From positions 1 through 44,590 of the forward strand of contig JACDAL010000088.1 of assembly GCA_013695465.1 (NCBI GenBank): 44,590 bases of DNA, given 5' to 3'. The notes under the pieces are model-generated. The model saw nothing but the letters and a program-made list of their open reading frames with translations, was not told where the DNA came from and searched no databases. A program made the translations under genes and the position numbers. This DNA is from Actinomycetota bacterium. GTDB lineage: Bacteria > Actinomycetota > CADDZG01 > WHSQ01. Below are positions 33,631-41,610 of this stretch, one piece after another (within the stretch, counting starts at the first letter, position 1; every line of letters begins with the position of its first letter).

Positions 33631-33780
33631 CGCGCCCTACTTGTCTTCTCTGGACACCAGCCGCTACCATTCCGGCCCAGTCCGCTGAGTGATGCGTTGC
33701 TGAGTAAAGAGCGGTTCCCCCGAGCGGTGGATACCTTCTGGTCGCGGTGCCAACCACTGAGTTGAGGGAAGAGTGTTCGC

Positions 33781-34074
33781 TCACATGGGGCGGTCTGACA
33801 GCGTCGAGCTTTCGGTGAAAGGTCCGTCGCCGTTCGAGGCCGAATCGAAGCCTGGGGAAGTCTTCCTGCCGATGATGTCTGGAATGGCGGGGAGGCGTCC
33901 CCAGCGGGCAAGCATGATGCCGGCCCCGCCGATTAGCGCCATGGTGATCGCCGCTCCGAGCTTTCTCCCGAGAGAGCGCCGAGGCTCGGGCCGGCGTGCT
34001 CCCCGTACCGCGTCGTAGCCTTTCTTTGCCGCGTAGAAGGTGGCAGTCTTCTTGAGCAGCGATCCAATTGCCAT
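33781..34074 (-). CDS. small single-pass membrane protein of unknown function
   Basis: 97 residues from ATG 34074, selected by AGGAGGT seven bases upstream. Residues 1-33 are basic and helical (LLKKTATFYAAKKGYDAV), followed by one membrane helix (about 36-53, AAITMALIGGAGIMLARWG) and a Ser/Pro/Gly-rich tail. No family was recognised. It is divergent from yjbQ with a 180-base gap that holds a LexA-like site. Confidence 0.65.
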   Translation of the reverse strand: MAIGSLLKKTATFYAAKKGYDAVRGARRPEPRRSLGRKLGAAITMALIGGAGIMLARWGRLPAIPDIIGRKTSPGFDSASNGDGPFTESSTLSDRPM

Positions 34075-34182
34075 GTTTCGGACCTCCTTTTTTTGGTGGG
34101 TTCCCCTGTCAAAGCTACCCCTTCGAGCCCGGTTGGAGGGGAGCGACTGGCAGAGGAAGACAACCAACTCTCACGCTCCCTT

Positions 34183-34194
34183 GAACATACGTTC
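34183..34194. promoter_or_regulatory. LexA/SOS-box-like palindrome upstream of yjbQ
   Basis: GAACATACGTTC fits the Gram-positive LexA (DinR) consensus GAAC-RNRY-GTTC at every position, within the longer palindrome TGAAC/GTTCA (34182-34195). It is 63 bases before the yjbQ start and 108 bases before the divergent membrane-protein start, so either could be a DNA-damage target. Confidence 0.5.
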
Positions 34195-34257
34195 AGAAGG
34201 GTCGAACGCGCGCCCAACCCCCTTAGCCAAAGTGTGGGTGAGAATGGAGCGGTGATC

Positions 34258-34695
34258 ATGTTCGAGGAGTTCGACGCAGTGACTGGAGGGCGCTTGGATG
34301 CTCTCGACATCACATCGGAGGTACAAGCAGTCGTCAAGTCATCGGGGGTCGGGTGCGGCAATGTTTTAGTGTTCTCCCCTCACACTACCTGCTGTGTCAT
34401 TCTCACATCTCCCGGACGCCATACAGAGCGGGCCTTGGAGCGCGCAATGGCGGCCGTAGCGCCGGAGTCCGATTACTACGCCCACGACGACCTTGCCATC
34501 AGGACAGAGAACCTGGTGGCGGATGAACCGGCAAACGCTCCCGCTCATATTTTCCATGTTTTCGCCGGCAAGGCCTCCGAGTGCATTCCCATTAGCGACG
34601 GAGAGATAGTGCTTGGAGATGGACAGCATGTCTTGTTCGTAGAGCTGGACTCGGCGCGCGCAAGGCGCTACTACATCCAGGTCGTGGGCGAGTGA
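34258..34695 (+). CDS. YjbQ/UPF0047 family protein
   Basis: 145 residues. FSPHTTCCVILT and the histidine/glutamate-bearing stretch around YYAHDDLAIR match YjbQ, followed by the late block ISDGEIVLGDGQHVLFVELD and the closing YYIQVVGE (UPF0047). YjbQ proteins can replace thiamine-phosphate synthase weakly; their true role is not known. ATG 34258 follows GGAG at 34246-34249; the frame opens earlier but over a non-coding region. The stop overlaps the start of the polyprenyl synthase by four bases (GTGA), an unusual partner. Confidence 0.82.
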   Translation: MFEEFDAVTGGRLDALDITSEVQAVVKSSGVGCGNVLVFSPHTTCCVILTSPGRHTERALERAMAAVAPESDYYAHDDLAIRTENLVADEPANAPAHIFHVFAGKASECIPISDGEIVLGDGQHVLFVELDSARARRYYIQVVGE

Positions 34696-35678
34696 CGCAG
34701 AGCCGGCTCGCTCCGGCCGCAGCCGGCACGCCACAATGGCTCGACCAGTCCATGCGCAGAGTCGAAAAGGTACTCTTTGAAACCGCAGGCTCTTCCCCTC
34801 ATCCGCTGGTCAGCGAGCCGGCTCTGCACCTGATCAAAGCGGGAGGAAAAAGAATGCGCCCCGCGCTCGTTCTATTGTCCTCGCACGCCGGCCGCCCCCA
34901 CGAGCGCGCTACCGACCTTGCTGCGGCCGCCATCGAGTTGGTTCACATAGCAACGCTTTATCACGACGATGTCATCGACCAGACGGAGACGCGGCGAGGA
35001 GTGGTGACCGTCCACAATAAGTGGGGAACCGACGTGGCGGTGCTCGCCGGTGACTTCCTGTTCGCTTGTGGAAGTGAGTTGGGAGCGCAGGCTTCAGGAG
35101 AGGTTCCAGGCATCTTGGCGCGCGCGATTGCAGAGGTGTGTCAGGGACAGATTCTGGAAACGGGGGCCCTGGGCGATCCTCGCCGGCCCGTGTCTGCTTA
35201 TGTGGAGGTGATCGAACGCAAGACAGCGGCGCTGTTTCGCGCCGCTTGCGAGTTGGGGACGGCCACTTCCGCAGCTCCACCATCGTTGCGTTCAGCGGTG
35301 GTCGAGTACGGGGCCAATCTGGGCCTTGCCTTTCAGATCGTCGACGACCTTCTCGATCTCGTGGGCGATCCGAGTATCACCGGCAAGGAACTCGGGACGG
35401 ATCTCAGAGAAGGCGTTTTCACGGCGCCCGTGTTGCTCGCCTGCGAGATGGATCCTTCTCTCGCCACCCGACTGGAGGCCGGCGACGCGGATCTCGACGT
35501 TGTGCTCGAGAGAGCAGTAGCCACCGGAGCGCTGCAGCAAGCGAACGCGTTGGCCACGGTGCACGCGGAGCGCGCCCGAGCATGTCTCACGGACGTCGGT
35601 GGGTCGGACTGGGGGCAAGCACTGACGTCCCTGGTCGACAAAGTGCTGGCCCAGGTTCCCCCACTACCCACGACCTAA
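34692..35678 (+). CDS. polyprenyl diphosphate synthase (trans-isoprenyl)
   Basis: 328 residues with both aspartate-rich motifs: first HDDVID (91-96) and second QIVDDLLD (215-222). GGKRMRPALVLL (51-62) binds the isopentenyl diphosphate, and KTAALFRAACELG is also conserved. The enzyme condenses isopentenyl units into a chain, probably for menaquinone side chains or carotenoids. Chain length cannot be told safely from the residues before the first motif. It starts at GTG 34692, overlapping yjbQ. Confidence 0.93.
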   Translation: MTQSRLAPAAAGTPQWLDQSMRRVEKVLFETAGSSPHPLVSEPALHLIKAGGKRMRPALVLLSSHAGRPHERATDLAAAAIELVHIATLYHDDVIDQTETRRGVVTVHNKWGTDVAVLAGDFLFACGSELGAQASGEVPGILARAIAEVCQGQILETGALGDPRRPVSAYVEVIERKTAALFRAACELGTATSAAPPSLRSAVVEYGANLGLAFQIVDDLLDLVGDPSITGKELGTDLREGVFTAPVLLACEMDPSLATRLEAGDADLDVVLERAVATGALQQANALATVHAERARACLTDVGGSDWGQALTSLVDKVLAQVPPLPTT

Positions 35679-35688
35679 CGCGTTTTGA

Positions 35689-35721
35689 GCGCCTCAGCGT
35701 AAGGTTTCTTAACGCTGGCGC
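35689..35721. terminator. strong stem-loop between convergent polyprenyl synthase and barrel protein
   Basis: The arm GCGCCTCAGCGTAAG (35689-35703) pairs with CTTAACGCTGGCGC (35708-35721) around GTTT with small bulges. It lies 11 bases after the plus-strand stop and 24 bases after the minus-strand stop, as a bidirectional terminator would. Confidence 0.5.
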
Positions 35722-35744
35722 CCCTAAAAAATCCGAGGTCGGCT

Positions 35745-36356
35745 CTAGGGACTCGAGAAGTGGGGCTTCTTGAGGTCGATGAACTTCAAATCCTCCACTT
35801 GCTCCATCCAATTCTCTTGCTCTGTGTCCATCGAACCCTCCGGAGGCTGTTGCTGCTCGCCTTTGCGCGCCGCCTCCTCAGAGGTGAAGTAGATAACGTT
35901 TGTGAAGTTCGTCCCCTGCCACACGGCAACGGACCCCATCACGTCGGGACGGTTGGCGCGCATCCACTCCTCTGCATCCGCTTCGGCTTGCTGCCAACGC
36001 GCCCTCATCTCCTCGTTCTTAACTCGTCCTTGCATGATCTGCACGAAACCTGCTTCGTCGGACCCCCCTCCCCAGGAGACCTCGACATCCGAAGAGTCGT
36101 AAAAGGCGACGTCACCCTCGAAGAGCTTCTCCGTTTCGGCCCACCACGCCCCCTGCTCCGGGCGGTCACTGTTCTTGCGGGCCGCCGCCTCGGACTCGAA
36201 GCGCGCTACGACGACGACCTCGCCGTCGTCCGAGACCCCAGCGGTGCTGCCGAGGAAACCCTCCGCCCCCGGCTTGAGCGTACGGTCCCATTCTTCCGAT
36301 CGATTCCACATGGCCGCAGGGTCGTTTGTCCTGCCCTGAATTACTTGCGCAAACAT
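35745..36356 (-). CDS. tandem dimeric alpha-beta barrel (ABM-like) protein
   Basis: 203 residues made of two similar halves. Both begin with a strand and Q-G-R: MFAQVIQGRTND (1-12) and GFVQIMQGRVKN (about 103-114); each has a Trp/Glu-rich helix, a Gly strand and YFTSEEAARK or RFESEAAARK. This is the form of the antibiotic-biosynthesis-monooxygenase/dimeric barrel fold, here fused so one chain could make the whole barrel. No active-site residue is evident. It is followed upstream by tetR on the same strand after a 76-base gap; a possible stress role is only context. RBS GAGGAGAC precedes the ATG. Confidence 0.75.
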   Translation of the reverse strand: MFAQVIQGRTNDPAAMWNRSEEWDRTLKPGAEGFLGSTAGVSDDGEVVVVARFESEAAARKNSDRPEQGAWWAETEKLFEGDVAFYDSSDVEVSWGGGSDEAGFVQIMQGRVKNEEMRARWQQAEADAEEWMRANRPDVMGSVAVWQGTNFTNVIYFTSEEAARKGEQQQPPEGSMDTEQENWMEQVEDLKFIDLKKPHFSSP

Positions 36357-36432
36357 ATCCGGTCTCCTCCTCTGGGACGACTTGTCGTCTATCTTCGTAC
36401 GTCAAATGACCAGCAAGAGTCAAGGGGGGCGT

Positions 36433-37074
36433 TCAGCGAACGAGGCGCGGGCTCTTGTTGCTACCCGGCCCCAGGCGCTTGACCAGCATGTCGACGAGAT
36501 GCTCGATGTACACGTGCTCGTCGGCGGGCAGCAGGTGCTTGCCCCCCAGTAGTTCCTGCTCCACGAAGAAGGCCAGCAGGGCATTAAAGAACAAGCGCGC
36601 CGCTACCTGCGGATCCACCTGCGTACGTACTCGTTCGCTCATGCGAGCGTCGAGTATGTGGCCCAGCACTGCGATCGACTCGCCGACCGCATCGGCGAAG
36701 AAAGCTTCTTTCTCCTCGGGAAAAACCTGCACCTCCTGCAACAGAAGCCTTGTGAGCTGAGCGTTTTGTCTCAACACGTCGTAGAAACCACGCGCCAAGA
36801 CGATTAGCAGTCCTCTGAGGTCTAATTGGTCGGCGAGATCGGGAAGAGTTCTCAGCAGCGGCAAGAACGAGTATTCATCGATGATGGCTCGAAAGAGGTC
36901 GCGCTTAGAAGCGAAGTAGTGATAGATGAGTCCTTCCGCGATATCTGCTTGACGCGCAATATCGCGCATCGAGGTTCCGTGGAAGCCTCGTTCGGCGAAT
37001 AGCTGAAGGCTGGCCTGAAGGATGTCCTCGCGGCGATCGCGCCTCGGTGAAGGCTGTCCGTCCTTGGTGCTCAC
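36433..37074 (-). CDS. TetR-family transcriptional regulator
   Basis: 213 residues: N-terminal TetR helix-turn-helix (about 15-62, REDILQASLQLFAERGFHGTS (split as residues 15-35) and IARQADIAEGLIYHYFASKRDL), then a helical ligand-binding domain. The effector is unknown. Its GTG overlaps the stop of the HPF-like gene by four bases, so regulator and ribosome factor are coupled. It may act on the repeated sites at 37405-37437 upstream of the operon. Confidence 0.92.
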   Translation of the reverse strand: MSTKDGQPSPRRDRREDILQASLQLFAERGFHGTSMRDIARQADIAEGLIYHYFASKRDLFRAIIDEYSFLPLLRTLPDLADQLDLRGLLIVLARGFYDVLRQNAQLTRLLLQEVQVFPEEKEAFFADAVGESIAVLGHILDARMSERVRTQVDPQVAARLFFNALLAFFVEQELLGGKHLLPADEHVYIEHLVDMLVKRLGPGSNKSPRLVR

Positions 37075-37385
37075 AGGTGTTTGACGAAGGAGCTGTGTCC
37101 CCGCCTGGAGCGGTCGTTAATCTGCCGCAGAACATCTTCGCGAGCCTCTCGGACGGCTCGTCTTACATCTGGAGCCTCAGCCTTGGCTTGCAGGTGGTTG
37201 CGACCATAGGCAAGCTCCAAGACGACGTGAAAGCCGGGAACGCCCTGAGTCCGGGTGATTCGCACATCCGCGGTCACAACCTTGTGTTTGTTGAGCCTGC
37301 GATCGATCTTCGCCAGATCCTGCTCAATGCCCTCGACATCCTGCCTGCCCATCTCGTTGCCGGGCGCCGAGACTCTAACTTCCAT
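37071..37385 (-). CDS. HPF/RaiA-like ribosome-associated protein
   Basis: 104 residues from ATG 37385, chosen by AAGGAGGT eight bases upstream. The pattern VEGIEQDLAKIDRRLNKHK, VTADVRITRTQG, FHVVLELAYGRNHLQAKA and a last helix VRREAREDVLRQI-like fits the sigma-54 modulation/HPF fold that sits in the ribosome decoding centre during dormancy. It is shorter than actinobacterial long HPF, which has a C-terminal dimerisation domain. It is first in an operon with TetR. Confidence 0.75.
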   Translation of the reverse strand: MEVRVSAPGNEMGRQDVEGIEQDLAKIDRRLNKHKVVTADVRITRTQGVPGFHVVLELAYGRNHLQAKAEAPDVRRAVREAREDVLRQINDRSRRGHSSFVKHL

Positions 37386-37404
37386 CGAGCGACCTCCTTC
37401 TTGA

Positions 37405-37437
37405 TAGGCCCAAGTACCCGTGGTAGGCCCAAGTACC
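37405..37437. promoter_or_regulatory. two identical 14-base direct repeats upstream of the HPF-tetR operon
   Basis: TAGGCCCAAGTACC occurs at 37405-37418 and again at 37424-37437, a 19-base period. The sites end 20 bases before the HPF ATG, in the promoter or leader. Tandem sites of this kind suggest regulator binding, for example by the TetR encoded in the operon. Confidence 0.5.
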
Positions 37438-37473
37438 GTCATCGTAACGCCCACTCCTTCCCTCCTCCTCCCT

Positions 37474-38598
37474 TTAGGCGAGCCAGCGCAGCAAGGCTTC
37501 CGGGATGTGAGTGGGCGGATAGCGGCGGGCGACCAGAGCTCTGCCGTCCCGGCCCATGCGGTGAGCCTCCTCGGGAGAGCCGAGGAGGCGGTCCAAAGCT
37601 GCCCTCAGCTCGTTGTCGTCGGTGGCATCAATGACAAGCCCTGTCTCACCGTGGACCACCGCTTCGACAGTGCCGCCGGAACGGCCGCTCACACAGGGTG
37701 TTCCGCAAGCCGCCGCTTCCAGAAGGACGATCCCGAGCCCCTCGGTTTCGAAGCCGAACCAGCGATCAGCCACCGGCAGCGCGAAGACGTCCGCGGCGGC
37801 ATAGAGTGACGGAGTCTGCTGCTCAGAGACGCGCCCGGTGAACACCACCCGGCTCCCTTGGCGCGCGGCCTGCCGCCGCAACCGTGCTTCCTGGGGGCCC
37901 GTGCCGGCCACTACCAGGACGACATCGGGATGCGAGTCGGTCAGCTCCTCCATGATGGCGATGAGCCGGTGCACACCCTTTCGTTTGACCAGGCGACCGA
38001 AGCAGAGGACTATCCGAGCGTCCTCGTCGAGACGCAGCCAGCTGCGGACGTGCGCAGTCGGCACCGAGGGATTGAAACGCTCGAGATCCACGCGCGCCCG
38101 CATGACCTCGATGGGGGGGAGTGGTTTGCCGCCGGCCTCGATCAACGATTTAAGGCGCTGCTCGGTCGCATTGCTCATCGGCAGGAGGAGATCGGCCTGT
38201 GCCAGGGAGCCGGTGAACCGCTTCTTCAGGTAGGGGATCGCTGCGGGCACGAACAACTCAGCCCCGAAGGCCAGGGAGGCGTAGCGCAGGCCCAGGCGGG
38301 CGAGGCGGGGTCCGAGCAGCCCCAAGGGCCACGGAGTCCCGAACAGGATGCGGTCGGTGCCCATCTCGGCGGCCACAGTGGCCACAGTCTGCGCCAGCGA
38401 CGCCGATGGTCGCAGCATGTGCCCGGGTCCCGCCACGGTTGCGTAGGGAAGGTCGTGCGGAAGTGGTTCGCCGCCGCGCTCGCCTGGGGCCATGACCGCC
38501 ACCCGGGGGGCGAGCAACGTGCACAACTCGGCGAGGTAGCTTTCAATCCCCCCGTGCCCGGGCAGGAACGACGAGGTAATCATGAGGGCCTCCGGCAT
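37474..38598 (-). CDS. GT4-family glycosyltransferase (phosphatidylinositol mannosyltransferase-like)
   Basis: About 374 residues. The N-domain begins with SSFLPGHGGIESY, the nucleotide-sugar domain has VLCFGRLVKRKGVHRLIAIM and VVAGTGP, and FETEGLGIVLLEAAACGTP holds the E(x7)E motif with EGLG. The pattern is close to PimB/PimC mannosyltransferases of actinobacteria, acting at the membrane face. Starts: ATG 38598 with CATAAT 7 bases before it (leaderless geometry) or ATG 38583 with GGAGG five bases before it. The acceptor lipid is not certain. Confidence 0.88.
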   Translation of the reverse strand: MPEALMITSSFLPGHGGIESYLAELCTLLAPRVAVMAPGERGGEPLPHDLPYATVAGPGHMLRPSASLAQTVATVAAEMGTDRILFGTPWPLGLLGPRLARLGLRYASLAFGAELFVPAAIPYLKKRFTGSLAQADLLLPMSNATEQRLKSLIEAGGKPLPPIEVMRARVDLERFNPSVPTAHVRSWLRLDEDARIVLCFGRLVKRKGVHRLIAIMEELTDSHPDVVLVVAGTGPQEARLRRQAARQGSRVVFTGRVSEQQTPSLYAAADVFALPVADRWFGFETEGLGIVLLEAAACGTPCVSGRSGGTVEAVVHGETGLVIDATDDNELRAALDRLLGSPEEAHRMGRDGRALVARRYPPTHIPEALLRWLA

Positions 38599-38681
38599 GG
38601 CTGCGATTATGAGTGCCCGGAGGCTCACTCACAGAGCGGCTATCCTCTCAGCGACCTGTCGGCTGAGGAGAGATACGTCAA

Positions 38682-39299
38682 ATGCGTTTGAGGCTCATTC
38701 CGCGCGAAGAATCCTTCTTCGAGCTATTCGAGAAAATGGCAGCGACGGTGAAACTGGGGGCCGAGGAGCTGCTGGCGGTGCTCAAAGATTTCACCGACAT
38801 CGAGCGCAAGACACAAAGAGTGCTGGACATCGAGCACGAGGGCGACGAGCTCACTCATGAAGTGATCAAGCGCCTGAATACCAGTTTCATCACCCCCTTT
38901 GACCGCGAAGACATTCACCACCTTGCCAGCAGTCTCGACGACGTGCTGGACCACATCGAGGGAGCCTCTGAGTACCTGCGCCTTCATGCCATCGAACAGC
39001 CCCTCCCGCAGATGGTGTCGCTGGCGGAGACGCTTTTGAGAGCGGCTTCGGTCACGGCTGAAGCGATGCCGAGACTACGCGATCTCAAGAACCTCGATGA
39101 CTACTGGGTCGAAATCAATCGCCTGGAAAACGAGGGAGATCGTTTCTACAGGCGAACAATTGCGGAGCTCTTCTCTGGGGACCACAAGGCCATGGACGTG
39201 CTCAAGTACAAGGACATCATCGAGGAAATCGAACAAGCCATAGACCGGCTAGAGGATGTTGCGAACATCGTCGAGTCCATTGTTCTCAAACAGGGCTGA
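38682..39299 (+). CDS. DUF47/PhoU-like accessory protein of the Pit transporter
   Basis: 205 residues, all helical. FFELFEKMAATVKLGAEELL, IEHEGDELTHEVIKRLNTSF and TPFDREDIHHLASSLDDVLDHIEGA are the DUF47 signatures, with E/D motifs that bind metal as in PhoU. The gene overlaps pit by one base (TGATG). In other bacteria this pair lets the low-affinity phosphate transporter be regulated. RBS GGAGAG precedes the ATG at good distance. Confidence 0.93.
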   Translation: MRLRLIPREESFFELFEKMAATVKLGAEELLAVLKDFTDIERKTQRVLDIEHEGDELTHEVIKRLNTSFITPFDREDIHHLASSLDDVLDHIEGASEYLRLHAIEQPLPQMVSLAETLLRAASVTAEAMPRLRDLKNLDDYWVEINRLENEGDRFYRRTIAELFSGDHKAMDVLKYKDIIEEIEQAIDRLEDVANIVESIVLKQG

Positions 39300-40279
39300 T
39301 GTTCTGGTTCGTACTCACCCTCGCTTATCTGTTTGAGTTCGCCAATGGGTGGACCGATGCGCCGAACTCGATCGCAACCGTGGTTTCGACCAGGGTGCTG
39401 CGTCCCCTTCACGCCGTCGTTATGGCCAGCGTCCTCAACCTGATCGGCGCGCTGACGGGGACTGCGGTTGCAGAGACGATCTCCGAGGACATCATCGACA
39501 TTCGATTCATCACCCTAGAGACCATCGCCGCGGTGCTCCTGGCGGCGACTCTGTGGGCCTTGGGTGCCCAGTATTTCGGTCTTCCCTCCAGCGAGTCTCA
39601 CGCGCTGATCGCGGGGTTGCTGGGGGCTGGGTTCTCGGCGGGTGGCACGGAGGCGCTCCTTTCCGAAGGACCCCGAAAAGCGCTCATAGGTCTGGTGACC
39701 TCTCCCGTGGGCGGATTCTTTCTGGCCCTGACGCTGATGGTTGCGATCTACTGGGTCTTCGCCAAGGTGAGGCCTTCGTTCGTGCGCCGCCTGTTCGGTC
39801 GAGCCCAAATTCTTTCGGCCGCCGCCATGGCCTTCACGCATGGGCTCAACGACGCCCAGAAGACCATGGGCATCATCACATTGATCATCGCTCTCAACCA
39901 GCAGGGCGGCAGGATCGACCAGCTCGGGGAGATCCCGTTGTGGGTGATCCTCTCGGCCGGGATCGTGATGGGGGCGGGGACCATGGTTGGTGGCTGGCGA
40001 GTGATTCGCACCATTGGGCTGAGGCTCACAAAGCTCGAGCCGGTGCACGGGTTCGCGGCGGAAACGGGCGCAGCCGTGGTCATCTTTGGGGCCTCCAGGT
40101 TCGGCATTCCCGTTTCCACCACTCACGCCATCGGCTCCGCCATCATGGGAGTCGGCGCTACCGAGCGGCTCTCGGCAGTCCGCTGGGGCGTGGCCGGTCA
40201 GGTTGTGATGGCGTGGATCCTCACGTGGCCCTCGTGTTTCGCGCTCGGCTACTTGCTGCAAAAACTGTTTACGATCTAG
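39299..40279 (+). CDS. pit: low-affinity inorganic phosphate transporter, PiT family
   Basis: 326 residues with about 9-10 membrane helices. The two inverted PiT signatures are GWTDAPNSIATVVSTR (N-terminal, usually GANDxAN) and THGLNDAQKTMGIITL (C-terminal). It couples phosphate or metal-phosphate uptake to an ion gradient. It is coupled to the DUF47 gene before it, and it works beside the Pst system at 3.4-7.3 kb in the window. No PHO box was seen before this pair, consistent with constitutive low-affinity uptake. Confidence 0.95.
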   Translation: MFWFVLTLAYLFEFANGWTDAPNSIATVVSTRVLRPLHAVVMASVLNLIGALTGTAVAETISEDIIDIRFITLETIAAVLLAATLWALGAQYFGLPSSESHALIAGLLGAGFSAGGTEALLSEGPRKALIGLVTSPVGGFFLALTLMVAIYWVFAKVRPSFVRRLFGRAQILSAAAMAFTHGLNDAQKTMGIITLIIALNQQGGRIDQLGEIPLWVILSAGIVMGAGTMVGGWRVIRTIGLRLTKLEPVHGFAAETGAAVVIFGASRFGIPVSTTHAIGSAIMGVGATERLSAVRWGVAGQVVMAWILTWPSCFALGYLLQKLFTI

Positions 40280-40298
40280 GACCTCACAGGAGGTTCTG

Positions 40299-40598
40299 AT
40301 GAACGACAAGGATGTCGCCCGGCTCAGGGAGCAGGGACGAAGTGATCGGAAGCTGTTTGAACGGGCAGCTCAGGTGCTGGCCGAGATTGACCGCTCTCAG
40401 GGACTATCGGACGAGCATGCCGACGTGCTGGCGGCGCTGCGGATCAGACTCGAGGGGCGCAGGCGGGCTTCCCTCGATGAGCTCTTGTCGGCCGCAGGGG
40501 ACATCTCGGGAAAGAAAGACCTCGCCGATGCGGCCATCGACGAACCCGGCTCTGAGTGGCCCGCTATCAAAGAGAAGAAAAGGGATTGGCCCTCCTGA
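40299..40598 (+). CDS. small unknown protein downstream of pit
   Basis: 99 residues, charged, mainly helical, no membrane segment. AGGAGG at 40287-40292 eight bases before the ATG supports translation. It has a coiled-looking core (DKDVARLREQGRSD and ALRIRLEGRRRASLDE). No family was recognised. It follows pit by 19 bases and is likely cotranscribed with it. Confidence 0.6.
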   Translation: MNDKDVARLREQGRSDRKLFERAAQVLAEIDRSQGLSDEHADVLAALRIRLEGRRRASLDELLSAAGDISGKKDLADAAIDEPGSEWPAIKEKKRDWPS

Positions 40599-40702
40599 CG
40601 GAGCGAGTCCTACAGGCGGGCGGTGCGGACGACCTGGAATCAGAGGGGAAGAGGCGCGACACCGAGTCGTAGGGGAGGGCTGTGGGACCGTGCCACCACG
40701 GC

Positions 40703-41593
40703 TCAGCCGCCCTGGTCTTCTTCCTTGTCTCTGAGATAGCGCTCCAGCTCGGCCGCCAGCGCGTCGCCCGAAGGGAGTCTCGTGGGATCGATCTCCTCCA
40801 GCGTGTTTTCGTCGGAGCGCTCCTCTAGAAGCTTGACGTATGCCTCGACGTCCTCGTCGGCGGCGACCATCTCCGTGACTTTCTCCTCGTAGGAAGCGGC
40901 CGCGTGCTCGAGCTCCGAAGTATTGACGGGAATGCCGATGAGCTGGGTAGCCTTGTTGATGAGCGCCAGAGCTGCCTTGGGGTTCGGAGTCACCGCGATG
41001 TAGTGAGGGACGGCCGCCCACAGGCTCGCCGAGTCGACCCCTTGCCGGCCGAAGGCATCGTTCAGGACACCGACGATCCCGGTGGGCCCTTCGTAGCGGG
41101 AGCGAGTTAGTCCCAGCTTGGCGATGAGCGCGGGGTCGGCAGCGGTACCGGTGATGGGAACGGGCCGGGAATGTGCGACATCCGCCAGTAGGGCCCCGAA
41201 CGTGATCACGAGCTCGACTCCATAGCTTTGCGCCTTGTCGATGATCAGCTCCGAGAAGGCCCGCCATCTGAGGTTGGGCTCGGTGCCCACCAGTAGCAGC
41301 ACGTCGTGCTCGAGGGCCTCGTTGCGGGCGGCCCAGAACTCGTTGGCGGGCCATGTGATGTGGCGGGTGACGCCGTCGAGGAGGTGCACCTGTGGCCGGA
41401 CGGCTTGGAAGTCGTAGAAGTCCTCGGGATCGATCGAGGCTACTTTCTGCGCTCCCCAAGCATGGCCCAGATGTGTGGCTGCGAAAGAGGCGGCGTCCCC
41501 GGCGTCGTTCCAGCCGCGAAAAGCTGCTATCAGGATGGGGGAGCGCAACTCGATTTCTTTGTGTGTCGTGATGGGGCTCGGTTGTTCGTTCAT
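40703..41593 (-). CDS. PAC2-family (proteasome assembly chaperone-like) protein
   Basis: 296 residues. ILIAAFRGWNDAGDAAS at about 20-36, LLLVGTEPNLRWRAF and VELVITFGALLADVAHSRPV are typical PAC2 features, and the C-terminal helices (about 225-290) are acidic. PAC2 proteins are common in actinobacteria; their role is unknown and only the fold links them to the eukaryotic chaperone. It is divergent from ogt with 17 bases between the starts, and TAGCCT ends 6 bases before its ATG. Confidence 0.9.
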   Translation of the reverse strand: MNEQPSPITTHKEIELRSPILIAAFRGWNDAGDAASFAATHLGHAWGAQKVASIDPEDFYDFQAVRPQVHLLDGVTRHITWPANEFWAARNEALEHDVLLLVGTEPNLRWRAFSELIIDKAQSYGVELVITFGALLADVAHSRPVPITGTAADPALIAKLGLTRSRYEGPTGIVGVLNDAFGRQGVDSASLWAAVPHYIAVTPNPKAALALINKATQLIGIPVNTSELEHAAASYEEKVTEMVAADEDVEAYVKLLEERSDENTLEEIDPTRLPSGDALAAELERYLRDKEEDQGG

Positions 41594-41598
41594 GAGCC

Positions 41599-41604
41599 TA
41601 GGCT
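41599..41604. promoter_or_regulatory. overlapping divergent -10 elements between PAC2 and ogt
   Basis: The palindrome AGCCTAGGCT (41596-41605) holds TAGGCT in the plus direction, 6 bases before GTG 41611, and TAGCCT in the minus direction, 6 bases before ATG 41593. Both fit the TANNNT hexamer of leaderless actinobacterial promoters, so one short site could serve two genes. Confidence 0.45.
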
Positions 41605-41610
41605 ACCCCT

